Assembly (NCBI RefSeq): GCF_000003605.2
Contig: NW_003110478.1
Coordinates: forward strand, 166,041-192,796
DNA length: 26,756 bases
Reading direction: 5' to 3'
Origin: Saccoglossus kowalevskii
Taxonomy: Eukaryota > Hemichordata > Enteropneusta > Harrimaniidae
Made by a program: the position numbers and the translations under genes. Every line of letters starts with the position of its first letter. The stretch's first letter is position 1. Below are positions 1 to 10,191 of the stretch, piece after piece. The notes beneath the pieces are model-generated. The model made no database searches, was not told the DNA's origin, and saw nothing but the letters and a program-made list of their open reading frames with translations.

Positions 1-239
1 AAAAACATTTCATCCTTGACTGTTGCTTCTTCACTCAAGAAAGAAATACCCTCTTAGAAGATTGTAAATTAGAAATGTGCAGTACAATTAACCAAAATTT
101 AATATTCACTTGCATCATAAATAGTAGTACTGCACTTGCAAAATACTTAAAAAATACAATTTATAAAACCTAATTGTAATACGTATTTTATATATACCCT
201 TTGATTTGTTTGTAATTTTGAAACTTTTGTTGTTTTTGT

Positions 240-326
240 TTATTTGTGTTTGTTTTTTCTGATCTGTATCCTTACCATACAGCACCCACTGATGGTGCAG
301 TTGTGTAATAAAGTTATTATTATTTA
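240..326 (+). repeat. Possible retroelement 3' tail
   Basis: T-rich stretch, then a short hairpin (CACCCACTGATGGTG), then TAATAAAGTTATTATTATTT. This resembles the 3' end of a LINE or SINE with a simple-repeat tail. No coding part is recognised. Confidence 0.3.
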
Positions 327-368
327 AAGTGGCACACAAGCAGACCACCACATATAGCACACATAACC

Positions 369-410
369 AATAAAACATAATTGGTTCGCAATAAAACATA
401 ATTGGTTCGC
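369..410 (+). repeat. 21-bp tandem duplication
   Basis: Two exact copies (369-389, 390-410) of a 21-bp unit containing ATAATTGGTTCGC. With the AACCAAT just upstream the unit can fold (AACCAAT/ATTGGTT). Confidence 0.85.
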
Positions 411-505
411 AGAAAAGAAATAGTATGTACATGTATGTCATCCTGATATTTTGAACTTCAATTTACAACCCTAAGGTCACATTATCAGCTGTATCACAAT
501 AGACC

Positions 506-1417
506 ATTTTCTGTTCACTGCGAGAATCACACGTTATGCGTGAAATCGAACGTAAACAAGCAGCCTGTCGGCTGAGATAGCTCCGCTGTTAGCAATGCAC
601 ATGGCAATTAAAGAACAGAAGATATCATTAGAAAATGAACAATTCTGAGAGAGGTCCACATGTCATACCTATATATGTAATATCAAAGCAATTGCACTTG
701 CGGTTTTCAACAAGAAGTCGAAAATATCACTTTTTACCAAAAATTACAAAAATATTCATCAAAATTAGAGAATTAAAGATATCATCATGAAATGAACAAA
801 TCTGAGAGAGGTCCACATGTAGTACCTATATATGTAATATCAAAGCAATTTGACTTGCAGTTTTTAACAAGAAGTTGAAAATATCACTTTTTACTAAAAA
901 TGACAAAAATATTCACCAAAATTAGAGAATTGAAGATATCATCATGAAATGAACAAATCTGAGAGAGGTCTACCCAAGGTACATATACACCAAGTATCAA
1001 AGCATTCAGGCTTGTAGTTTTCAAGAAGAAGTCGAAAAAGTAAAACATTGACACGGACGACGACGGACAATCACTCATATGATAAGCTCCGCTCGACAAA
1101 GTCGACAGCGGAGCTAAAAAAGGACAAACAAAGGTCATAGCGTCGTAGTGGCGTCAAACATCATGTGGGATTCAACGCAAAAATATATTGGGGGGCATTT
1201 CCGAGCTTAATAATTGTGCTGTACACATTTGATGACAGACAATTCCGATTAAGTGAGGGTATTCGAAAGCAATATTCCTCTGTCGAAGATCGGCCGGTCG
1301 ATATGAGCTACAAAATAAAGAAATTTGAGTTCAAAATCAAATCGTTTGATTTTTGCGGCAGACGTTCAATGTGCGTCTTTCATGCATCTCGCGAGATCTC
1401 GCAGTTGAACGGAAAAT
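506..1417. mobile_element. Outer element with ~20-bp terminal inverted repeats enclosing family A copy 1
   Basis: 506-525 (ATTTTCTGTTCACTGCGAGA) and 1397-1417 are inverted copies differing by one substitution and one inserted base, with weaker similarity a few bases further out. This suggests that family A copy 1 was inserted into, or is carried by, a ~0.9 kb MITE-like element. Bases 1117-1396 would be its remaining body. No transposase is visible in it. Confidence 0.4.
562..1116 (+). mobile_element. Family A element, copy 1 (tandem core, terminal hairpin)
   Basis: Starts AGCCTGTCGGCTGAGA with TAGCTCCGCTGT (578-589). Its exact inverse ACAGCGGAGCTA lies at 1105-1116, so 12-bp inverted termini. 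The interior is a tandem core: the marker GAGAGAGGTC recurs at 647, 804 and 961 (157-bp period). The right end is a strong hairpin, AGCTCCGC-TCGAC-aaa-GTCGA-ca-GCGGAGCT (1085-1115). No credible protein. The architecture resembles non-autonomous Helentron-type or bivalve 'pearl' elements, which carry ~160-bp satellite cores; that assignment is inference. Confidence 0.75.
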
Positions 1418-2660
1418 CACCTATCAGAGATGTATGAAAAGACAGAAAAGTATACAAGTATATAACAGTGATGCAGCTATAAACAATAAACACAGAGCCA
1501 AAGATGATGTGTCTATATGTGATTATATCATTCACAATAGTGACAATTAGTGAGAAATATCGCTGATATTACTCACTAAACATATGGCAATATGCATGAT
1601 AAACATCATCATTTTATGTGTGCTCAGTATATGCAGAAAACCAAAGCGTGTACAGTACATTTTTTATCACTACAGTATGAGAATTTCCAACTGGATAACA
1701 ATTAACAATTACTCAAATGGTACATTGACAATAACTCATAATAATGATGACTGAAAGTTCATTTAAAAAAAAAAATCAGCTAAAAAGGGTAAAAATTTTG
1801 TTGGTTTTGAAAATAATTGGCAGTCGATCGTTAAACTGCAAAGGCGTATTGAACGAGCTTAGACGTCACACATAATTAGGATACTCATAGAATCATAAAG
1901 TGTAACATTTTTTGATTTGTGCATATTAACACTAGCCCACGACGTCGCTCGTATCAAGCAGTTCTACAAACCAGTGACATCAGGTGATAACCTCCTATTA
2001 TTTTTAATCTCTGTTCATTTTGTGATATTCAGGAATATTAAGACAAGGTGGAAGAGTGGAATTTTTTTGTAATGCTTGTTGTGATTTAATTTGATAAAAT
2101 TGTTTCAACACATAATAGAAGTATGAAGAAAATCTATATATTTGGAAAAGCACCAAGACAAATTGAACTCTTTGGGCATTGTGACAATTGATGCTTCCAT
2201 GAAGTTCAAGACATGTATTACTGACATTATTTATTGGTGACGTGAAAACAGAACTGAGGGAATTGAAATTGAATGCATCACATTCCAAGTACAAAACATA
2301 TTAGTAAATTTATCTCTATTAGAAGCGTTATCATCGTGTCACAGCAACTTTGGCACATCATTAGTGTTTGGTCATAGCAATGCTGTAAATCAACCTATAA
2401 TGATGGTGGTAGGGATTATATTCTGAAATATATGAGATTAAAGATTAACACACATGCCAAAACCACGGAAGCTGGACACTTGACTGTAAGGGATATACAA
2501 AAATTGTCTAATCCTTCAATATTGAAATGGTCAGCATTTCACAGAAAATAATTTAAAAACCATCAAAGTTTTGTTTGTATCAATTCTGGACATAGTTATT
2601 CAAAAATTTCAAATTGTTTATTTTATTTATATCTATATAAATGTAACATTTATGATGTCA
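1117..2660. other. Intronic sequence, no recognisable gene
   Basis: Apart from the right part of the outer element (to 1417), I see AT-rich unique sequence. Short open frames at 1165-1550 and 2004-2294 have no splice sites, no recognisable similarity and unremarkable composition. Confidence 0.5.
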
Positions 2661-2850
2661 ATAAAACCCTATTATCGGGTATATATTCTAATAAAACCCT
2701 ATTATCAGGTATATATTCTAATAAAACCCTATTATCGGGTATATATTCTAATAAAACCCTATTATCAGGTATATATTCTAATAAAACCCTATTATCAGGT
2801 ATATATTCTAATAAAACCCTATTATCAGGTATATATTCTAATATATTCTA
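2661..2850 (+). repeat. 30-bp minisatellite, six full units
   Basis: Exact 30-bp period: 2661, 2691, 2721, 2751, 2781 and 2811, then a partial unit (ATATATTCTA). Units differ only at one position, ATTATCGGG versus ATTATCAGG, in the order G, A, G, A, A, A. This is a CpG to CpA change as expected from deamination. Each unit contains ACCC...GGGT or ACC...GGT short inverted arms. Because 30 is a multiple of three, all frames repeat and a spurious open frame results. Confidence 0.97.
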
Positions 2851-3128
2851 ATTAATGCATGTTGGGTGACTGTGTGTAGAATTCAAACACACATCTTTGA
2901 TCAAGTCTATATTCCAGGTGCAATCACACCTGTGTGAAAAAGTGTGAAAACTCTATCAAAAAAAAACATGAAATATTAAATATTAATTTTTCCATTACAT
3001 GATATTGTTTTTTTTACAATACCAGAGTGTTAGAATGGTTATGTAGACTGATCAAGAGTGGGAATCAGACATTGAACATCACTGTTGTCTCATCTGGGAA
3101 ATTTCACTTCAAATCATACATAGAGTGG
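2851..3128. other. Intronic sequence, nothing recognised
   Basis: AT-rich unique sequence between the minisatellite and the 52-bp duplication. Confidence 0.5.
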
Positions 3129-3232
3129 TTTTAATCATCAAAACCACATTTGATATTTGGGACTACATGGCAGGATTGTGTTTTAATCACCAAAACCACA
3201 TTTGATATTTGGGACTACATGACAGGATTGTG
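3129..3232 (+). repeat. 52-bp tandem duplication
   Basis: 3129-3180 and 3181-3232 are adjacent copies differing at two positions (CATCA/CACCA and ATGGCA/ATGACA). This looks like a recent local duplication. Confidence 0.95.
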
Positions 3233-3499
3233 TTACAATCTTTCTATCGTTATTGCAGTTGAAGCAAATGAAGATCAATCAGTCCCATTTGAATACAGCA
3301 CCTGTAGCACCAAGGGTCCACAATGGATGTATCCATTAGCAAATAAAAATATCATTACCGCCGATTGAATGAAAGCATTATAATTTGCATCAATGCAGTT
3401 TTTCTTACCAACTATCAATACAAATATTATCATAAACAAATATTTATTTATTAAAGATTTCCTGCATACTATAATTTTTCAATTTGCTTAACAAGCAAA

Positions 3500-3840
3500 C
3501 TCTCGGCTGAGATAGCTCTGCTGCTAGCAATACACATTTCAATTAAAGAATTGAAGATATCATCACAAAATGAACAAATATGTGTACTTGTATGTATATT
3601 ATCAAAGCATTCGGCCTTGCGGTTTTCAACAAGAGGTCGAAATTATTACTTTTTACCAAAAATGACAGAAAATTCACCAAAATCGGGGAATTAAAGATAT
3701 CATCATGAAATGAACAAATCTAAGAGAGGTCTACCCAAGGTACATATACACCAAGTATCAAAGCATTCAAGCTTGTAGTTTTCAAGAAGAAGTCAAAAAA
3801 GTAAAAAGGTTGACATGACAAAGGTAATAGTGTAGCTAAA
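3500..3840 (+). mobile_element. Family A element, copy 2 (short, decayed right end)
   Basis: Starts CTCGGCTGAGATAGCTCTGCTG (a decayed TAGCTCCGCTG) at 3502. It carries about two core units and ends at GTGTAGCTAAA. The terminal hairpin is gone. Closest to copy 1 in its last unit (CTACCCAAGGTACATATACACC). Confidence 0.7.
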
Positions 3841-4433
3841 ATATGAGTTTAATCTTTGACCATAAAAAATTACTTTCCGAAGAGATTATTAAGATGTTAC
3901 TGATTTGAATTTTTTTGGTTTTCTACAAAAAGATTTTTCTTGCTTATGAATGAAATTTAGTAAATTTTCTTATAAAATTGATTCTAATGCATTTTATCAT
4001 CATCATGCTTCAGAATAAAATTCAGTTATTCATGCCTAAGACCAGGTAATATGGCCAAAAAGCAAGACTTAGCTGATTCCAATCAAATTGGTTATGCATT
4101 TCAGTGGTCATGTGACTAGGTAAACAGTTTCTGAATAAATTTGTAGTGTATGGTCATTAATTGAAAGTGACTTAACTATTTAACTTCAAAATTTGCAACT
4201 AAATTATATTTATATCTTTTTAATTATTTATTATTTTTGATTTTGATTTTTTTACTATGAACATTTAATCCAACCTTTTGAAAATATTCCTACAAATATT
4301 CGAGGCATGTATTATGTGTCAGGTAAGCTATTGTTCTTTGTCCTTATGCTAATTGTAAAGTTGTATTCACATGCAGAGTGTAATTGCAACAAATAACTGT
4401 ATATCAATTGTCAACTGGAATTGTTTTAGCTAT
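3841..4433. other. Intronic sequence, nothing recognised
   Basis: AT-rich. No open frame, repeat or RNA gene could be supported. Confidence 0.5.
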
Positions 4434-4512
4434 ACATATATGTTGGTTTTTGGCCATAAGTTATGTAATTTCTTACATTATTTTGAGTCAAATAAAATAT
4501 TCTATTCTATAA
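4434..4512 (+). repeat. LINE 3' tail, same family as the one at 24093-24505
   Basis: TTACATTATTTTGAGTCAAATAAAATATTCTATTCTAT closely matches the end of the LINE remnant near 24470-24505 (GAGTCAAATATTCTATTCTA). An upstream ATTGTCAAC is also shared (4410, 24454). It is probably the 3' end of a 5'-truncated copy; no coding part is seen. Confidence 0.55.
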
Positions 4513-5007
4513 CTTAATTGTAACATCACTATTGTAAATCAGACTAACTTGGCTAAAATTGTGTAGCAGTATCAATGTCTGGAGTTAATGAGAAGAAAAT
4601 GTTGAAAAAGTTGGCACAAAAAGGAGTTTAAATCCACACTATCAACCACAGCAGGTAGAACCCAGCGACTTAGCGATTTTCAATGAAGGTAATTCTTGAA
4701 AAATACAGGAATTTTAATGTCAAGGGGTATGCACTGAATAATTCATGAGTAAATGACAAATTTTGTATTTATATGTAAACTAGCATAAGTTCAGCACTAG
4801 CATGTTGATTGCTGAATCTTTTAATTTTATCATTTTTTCATGGTATAAAAGTCTGATACATTCACTTAAAAAATGATATATAAACCAACAGTTTTGGTCA
4901 AAGTAAATTAAATTGTACTATTGCCTTCATACTTTTAACTTGACTCTGACCAAAACTCTTGGAATACCAGTGGACCTACACTTTCGCGTGGTGTTTCTAA
5001 TACATAC

Positions 5008-5143
5008 ATGTATATTTGCTCCAATTCCTGAACCTCCCATAAAGATCCAATCCAATGCACTGGACTCAGAGTCAACTGGTAAAAAGTATGGTCTCTCATA
5101 ATGTTCACGTAGGACAGATGCAACTTCCGGATGGCAGTTACTC
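5008..5143 (-). CDS. Coding exon 2 of the same cupin/JmjC gene, ending at the first iron-ligand His
   Basis: 136 bases: one base completing the W260 codon, then 45 codons ending in phase 0. The acceptor CTGCAG is at 5149-5144 and the donor GTATGT at 5007-5002. The phase matches exon 1 exactly (TG + G = Trp). Translation runs SNCHPEVASVLREHYERPYF, continues through LPVDSESSALDW, and ends IFMGGSGIGANIH. RPYFLPVD and WIFMGG..GANIH align by eye with the JMJD6 stretch leading to its iron-binding H-x-D (PLYIF.., WFVMGPPRSGTGIH). So the last residue, H305, should be the first Fe(II) ligand, and the x-D should start exon 3. No continuation (for example a W-x-A-x-I/V-x-G-x-K-x-W exon) was found on this strand between 1 and 5007. 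The C-terminal part of the domain, with the second ligand His, is therefore outside the window or missing. Confidence 0.87.
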
Positions 5144-5790
5144 CTGCAGTAGAAAGATAATAATAAAATAATTCAGAATTTGCTTCATCAATGATGTATA
5201 TTTTAAAACAGTGTGGAATTGTTATAACATTTTCATATAGTATCATTGAAAAATGATGTGTTAACCTGTTATTTTGTGAAATGAGTCTGAAACAAGTAAA
5301 TTTCAATGTAAATTCTCCCAGTCAATTATTTCAAGAATATATCAAATGATTTATGTATATAGTTCATCATATTTCATATTTAATTTATGTGTTAATGAAT
5401 TTATTTCATTTTATTGAATTTGAATGTAATTATGATATTAAAATTAAAAAACCCATTATGCTCCAATACATTTATATCTATTACAAACTTGGCCACATAT
5501 AAAGCTGGTATTAAAGTTTACCGTTGAATAGCTTGTCTGAATACAAGTTAGGCTGTGATAATGTTCATAGCTATATAGTGTTGAGTTCAATGGTTATATT
5601 CTCCCTTGGGTGTATTGAGCATGTACACCTGAGCTCCACAAGGTGAGGTGATTTGATGCAGATTGAAGGCAGCCAACGTGCATTAATTTATTCGGCTGTC
5701 GTTTCACCATTATACTTGCACTATAAACTATATTCAATGAAATCAAACAAAACCAGCACATGCTCTGATGTGTTTGCATGGTAAACTAGC
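5144..5790. other. Intron 1, unique AT-rich stretch
   Basis: Contains the exon 2 acceptor region and, at 5757-5786, the left copy of a 30-bp direct repeat that flanks family A copy 3. Otherwise nothing recognised. Confidence 0.5.
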
Positions 5791-6834
5791 AGCCTGTCGG
5801 CTGAGATAGCTCCGCTGTTATTAATGCACATTTCAATTAAAGAACTGAATATATCATCAGAAAATGAACAATATGTATAGTATTAAAGCAATCGAACTTG
5901 CTGTTTTCAACAAAAATTCGAAAATATAACTTTTTATCAAAAATATTCATCAAAATTAGATAATTGAAGAACAAAATCATCACGAAATGAACAAACCTGA
6001 GAGAGGACCACATGTAGTACCTACATGTAGATATGTAATATCAAAGCAATTGGACCTGCGGTTTTTAACAAGAAGTTGAAAATATCACTTTTTACCAAAA
6101 ATGACAAAAATATTCATGAAAATTAGAGAATTAAAGATATCATCAGGAAATGAACAAATCTGAGAGAGGTCCACATGTAGTACCAAGATATGTACCGGTA
6201 ATATCAAAGCAATTGAACTTTCGGTTTTTAACAAGAAGTCGAAAATATCACTTTTTACCAAAAATGACAAAAATATTCATCAAAATTAGAGAATTAAAGA
6301 TATCATCACAAAACAAACAAATCTGAGAGAGGTCCACATGTAGTACCTATATATGTAATATCAAAGCAATTGGACTTGCGGTTTTTAACAAGAAGTCGAA
6401 AATATCACTTTTTACCAAAAATGACAAAAATATTCATCAAAATTAGAGAATTAAAGATATCATCACAAAACGAACAAATCTGAGAGAGGTCCACCCAAGG
6501 AATGACAATGCAATGACATACCAAGTATCAAAGCATTTGGGCTAGTGGTTTTCAAGAAGAAGTCGAAAATAGCATTTGTGACCAAAAATGACAAAAAAAT
6601 TCGCTATAAATAAGACGATTGAACATATCCACACGAAATGAACGAATCTGAGAGAGAACCACCCAAGGTACCTTCCTAGAAAGTTTCATAGCTATACAGT
6701 TTGTGGTTTTTAAGAAGAAGTCGAAAATGTAAAGTTGACGACGGCGACGACTATAAGCAATACTATAAGCTCCACTCGACAGCGGAGCTAATAAAACACA
6801 AAGTCACATGTTGTGATGCGTTTCCATGGAAAAC
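5757..6834 (+). repeat. 30-bp direct repeat flanking family A copy 3
   Basis: 5757-5786 and 6805-6834 match at 25 of 30 positions (CACATG...TGATG.GTTT.CATGG.AAAC). Either an old long target duplication or a pre-existing duplication. Caution: GTAAAC.AGCAGCC is also shared with copy 1's left end, so part of the left repeat may belong to the element. Confidence 0.5.
5791..6790 (+). mobile_element. Family A element, copy 3 (longest, five to six core units)
   Basis: Left end AGCCTGTCGGCTGAGA with TAGCTCCGCTGT at 5807-5818; the exact inverse ACAGCGGAGCTA is at 6779-6790. The core marker GAGAGAG recurs at 5999, 6162, 6325, 6482 and 6650 (157-168 bp spacing). The right end retains AGCTCCACT-CGAC-AGCGGAGCT but has lost the inner hairpin arm seen in copy 1. 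Same orientation as copies 1 and 2. The GACGACGGCGACGAC stretch before the hairpin matches copy 1's GACGACGACGGAC. Confidence 0.8.
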
Positions 6835-7614
6835 CAAACAAGAGTCATGCTTTTATCAGTTGAGCTGATATGAGTTATAAGATGATAAAATCTATTGGTT
6901 TAAATTTGAAATTGATTTGAGTTGTTACAGAAACGCTGATTGATGGATCCAGAGAATTTTAGCTCATCCAATCAAATCATTCAATTTAACTACAGCTCAA
7001 ATACACTGTAGCTTTTCCTAACACTTATATCCATGCATGCCTGGGTTCCTAGGAACGACAATGAATGGTTGGCTTCAGCAAAAGCATGCAAATTAAACGA
7101 TGATCAGCAATGTGTTGTGCAAATTAAGGGATCGATGCATGCAGTCAAGGGGTTCTAGTTATTTGTGTTACAAATATTTTTGCCAGTGGTACCTAATAAA
7201 CAAGATGATTCGCTGCAATACATCCAAACCAGAGCAGCATCTCAGGTCACTGGTACCAAACAACGTCACTCAATTGCAATGACATTGAATTTTGTTTCCA
7301 CTAAAACTCCACTAGTGCATAAGAGAGGAAAGACAGCATGCAATCAACTGATTTTACACAGTAACACATGATATCAAGGAAATATAACTACAATTCACAA
7401 TATCATGATCGATAAACGATTCGTATTAGGAAAACGACCTGTTTTTTTGTGCATTCAGACTGTGATGAGCTCAAGTGTTTGGCGGCCTTGATGGACTAAA
7501 ATGTTCTTAAAACACCGGACTGATGTAAAATCACCCTGGTAATAAATGAATAAGATTTATGGCCCCGATTCTAACAGCATTTGATAAAACAAAATGGCTG
7601 CCAGCCAGCTATTC
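6835..7614. other. Intron 1, nothing recognised
   Basis: Unique sequence. The short overlapping open frames at 7100-7371 show no family features or splice sites. Confidence 0.5.
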
Positions 7615-7664
7615 TGGATCCAATCTGGTGTGGGGGGGGGGGGGTAACGTGCACCAAGGATCCA
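7615..7664. repeat. Small inverted repeat around a poly-G run
   Basis: TGGATCC...GGTG (7615-7630) and CACC..GGATCCA (7652-7664) flank a run of 13 G. The G-run and the GGATCC arms resemble pieces of the hAT MITEs further right, but the termini are not clear enough to call one. Confidence 0.4.
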
Positions 7665-7700
7665 TTTTATTAAATAGGCACAAAAAGTTTGAATGAACTG

Positions 7701-7790
7701 GTCACATGGTAGCATGGTGGTTGTCGTATCAGACTCATGATTGGTAGACCCAAGTTCAAATCCTGTCATGGGTGAGTCTGTCAGAGTCAA
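7701..7790 (+). repeat. tRNA-derived SINE head
   Basis: A-box TAGCATGGTGG (7710-7720) and B-box AGTTCAAATCC (7753-7763) at tRNA-like spacing, with CTCATGA in the anticodon position (CAT, Met-like). The acceptor stem does not pair and there is no clean tRNA fold. So this is a SINE promoter or tRNA pseudogene rather than a working tRNA. Confidence 0.55.
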
Positions 7791-9896
7791 TGTGAAGGTC
7801 TATCTATTCCACTGGCCGAGATTCATTCACTAACAAATGCGACTTTGGGGGAACTTTGAAACCATGCATGCATGACTGAGATTCTATTCCAGAATGGCAG
7901 AAATACTTGATTTTGATGAATTTTTAGCGCTAAATTGTTAGTCTTGAAGTGATTCATAATATGTATGATAGGAAGTGTGATGTGTGTATGAAATTTGAAT
8001 GTAACCAACCCTGTGGCATATGTCTGAGATACCAGTGTGAATGCATGGTCAGACGTACAAAGGTGAAATTATAATTATTCGTTTTCAGTCTACATTCAAA
8101 CTAGCCGAAGGCGAAGGGTTAGTGGAAGAAAGAGTGCATAAGCTTATGAGATATGAAAGTAATGCATAATAATATGATATATATATTATTACTCAAGGCA
8201 AATTACTGTAAACCACAACTCTCACCACTTATATTCATGGTTGAATAATTTAAACGCATATGCAAATGTAATTTTCATTCCTGTCACAAGCCCAGTGAAA
8301 TTATGTTCATTAGCCAACAAAACTATAAACTTTTACCAATTTACAAAAACTCAGGAAATTTTAGCAGTTATTTACAAAATTATATCCTATAATGGTCTTC
8401 GAAGATTGACTCATTTTTAAATAAAAACCAAATCTATCATTTAGCTGTCAGCAGTACTAACTGATCGAATCTGTTTAATATAAAATGTGAAAACTAGGGA
8501 AGATTCACACCTTCCAAGACACCTTCCACAAATATGTCAAACAAATCAACACACGCCATGCATGCATTGATAGTTATTTGACTTGTCAGCTTCATGCAAT
8601 TTAACAGTGATAGATTTATTTCTTTTAATTTGCAACCCCCTCTCGAATTCAACTGGATCACCCCTGATAGAATAATGTTGCAGCATGCAGACAAATGTAA
8701 ATCACCATCACACTTTTACATCTGACAGGAAAGAAACCATAGTGTGTGTATGTTGTTACATGTAAAGCCATCATTCATGAAAGCTTTAACATTTTCATAA
8801 CATTGTAGCATGATACTAAAATACTCAGGTGTGCTTGAAAAAATTCTATGCAATAAATGCAAAAAATATTCTTTATGATTACTGCACAATACACATGGCA
8901 TATCCAATATTTATACTAATAATCAATAATTAATATCAAAATGAACAGATATTAACAATTTATCAAGCTTCAGTATAAATAAATTTTAATTTAGTATTAG
9001 ATGTAGACATCGGGAAGATCTGGGTATATATTGTTCCCCATGGCCATATATTGTCATTTTTTTCCTCCCTTGTAGGTAGTTTGAAAGAGATTTACTGAGG
9101 AAGGATTACTCAGATTTAATCCCTATCTACTGTGTTATTTATCACAGGGGATTAACTAAAATCTGATGTGACAAATCCCAATGTGACTTTTTCTTTAGTG
9201 ACATTAGGCAAAGGTTAATATATAATTGTATGAAATCTGGGTAAATCATGTTTGAACTCAATATGATCTTGTTGAAACCCTAAACCATTAAATTGTCACT
9301 GCGAGAAATTTTTATGATTTAAGGATATAATGGCAAATATAAAATTTGATAAAACTAACAGCCTGTTTGAGTTTTAATGTCTATATAATGAAATATTCAC
9401 ACAATATTTTGTGATTCATTACCCTGATTTGTGAAATTCACTAAATTTCACTCCCTTCAACATTTAGAATACCGGTATAATAAACGGCTCCTTATTTTTG
9501 TTCTCAATCAGTTTTCCTTGCAGCAAAATTATAATATTTAGTAGAGCAGCAAAGTGTGAAAAAGGTCCTTGTTTTAAGAGTTGCAACATATATCATATAA
9601 CATTTCAAAGAACATTTTACCAGGAAATGTTTTACAGTGTAAATGGAAGTTTCCATGGTAACCATGGGTATTTTTGAGTGTAAATCATGTAATTTGATTT
9701 TAATTTGTATTACCATTTACCTTGCAGCCAACCTTAATATCCATGTCTGGTCTCAAACTGAAGACACGTCAAAATTATGCATGAATTGCAGTTATACTAT
9801 ATGTTATAGTTATGGACTTTTCCGCACAAAAAAGATGTAGAAAATTTACCATTTTGAACCCACCATATAAATAATTTAATTAAACTACCCAGTCAC
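7791..9896. other. Intron 1, no gene recognised
   Basis: Unique AT-rich sequence. An imperfect inverted repeat GGATTACTCAGATTTAATCCC / GGGATTAACTAAAATCTG lies at about 9102-9180. An RFX X-box-like site is at 9649. No supported coding. Confidence 0.5.
9649..9663 (+). promoter_or_regulatory. RFX X-box-like motif
   Basis: GTTTCCATGGTAACC matches the symmetrical X-box pattern (GT..CCATGG.AAC) bound by RFX factors. There is no adjacent gene start, so function is unproven. Confidence 0.35.
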
Positions 9897-10191
9897 TTAA
9901 AGCGTGGTGGTCGTCGCGCTGTGCATGTGCGACATTTGTGTTGATTAACTTTGATTTTCCCATAATCCAATGCGCTCTTCAAATTGAAATCACAAGTATG
10001 AGGTTTGACCTGGGCACGACTTGTACTGAATACAGCCGGTGACTCCTTTGATACCTTCCAATCACCTAAAAATACATAATTAAAGCTTGGTTAATACTCA
10101 TTGATCTGCGCAACGGTCAAAGTCGCTATCTTTGTTTATATGAGACCCACATATCTCGTGCATGTGTGACGCAACGACTACCGCCCTTTAA
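9897..10191. mobile_element. MITE with TTAA target duplication (287 bp)
   Basis: TTAA at 9897-9900 and 10188-10191 flank inverted termini AGCGTGGTGGTCGTCGCG (9901) and AGGGCGGTAGTCGTTGCG (inverse of 10187 leftward), with similarity extending about 40 bp. TTAA duplications are the hallmark of piggyBac-type insertion. The interior has no coding capacity. Confidence 0.75.

Larger units (their letters stand above)
1..5007 (-). other. 5' part of intron 2 of the cupin/JmjC gene
   Basis: Begins with the donor GTATGT after exon 2 and runs to the left edge without a recognisable next exon. It holds family A copies 1 and 2, a 30-bp minisatellite, a 52-bp tandem duplication and LINE 3' tails. If exon 3 is real, this intron is longer than 5 kb. 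Confidence 0.6.

Noticed and set aside
115-441. 108-codon minus-strand open frame
   Set aside because: Low-complexity AT-rich translation that includes the 21-bp duplication (repeated CEPIMFY); no gene features.
884-1138. Minus-strand frames at 884-1138 and 6085-6270 sharing DLSQICSF.DDIFNSLI
   Set aside because: Both are the reverse translation of family A core units, not a conserved protein.
2571-2855. Open frame with repeated IKPYYRVYIL-type peptide
   Set aside because: It is the translation of the 30-bp minisatellite; a period divisible by three keeps the frame open. No start context or gene signals.
4913-5101. Plus-strand open frame over exon 2
   Set aside because: Antisense shadow of the oxygenase exon; the minus strand has matched splice sites and family motifs.
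4935-5306. Longer minus-strand open frame through exon 2
   Set aside because: It uses a different frame from the one fixed by the splice phase and the SNCHPE...GANIH motif.
5791-6790. CRISPR-like array in the regularly spaced repeats
   Set aside because: Repeats are diverged, about 160 bp long and contiguous, with no unique spacers; this is a tandem-core mobile element in animal DNA.
7701-7790. Functional tRNA-Met gene
   Set aside because: The acceptor and T stems do not pair; better read as a SINE head or pseudogene.
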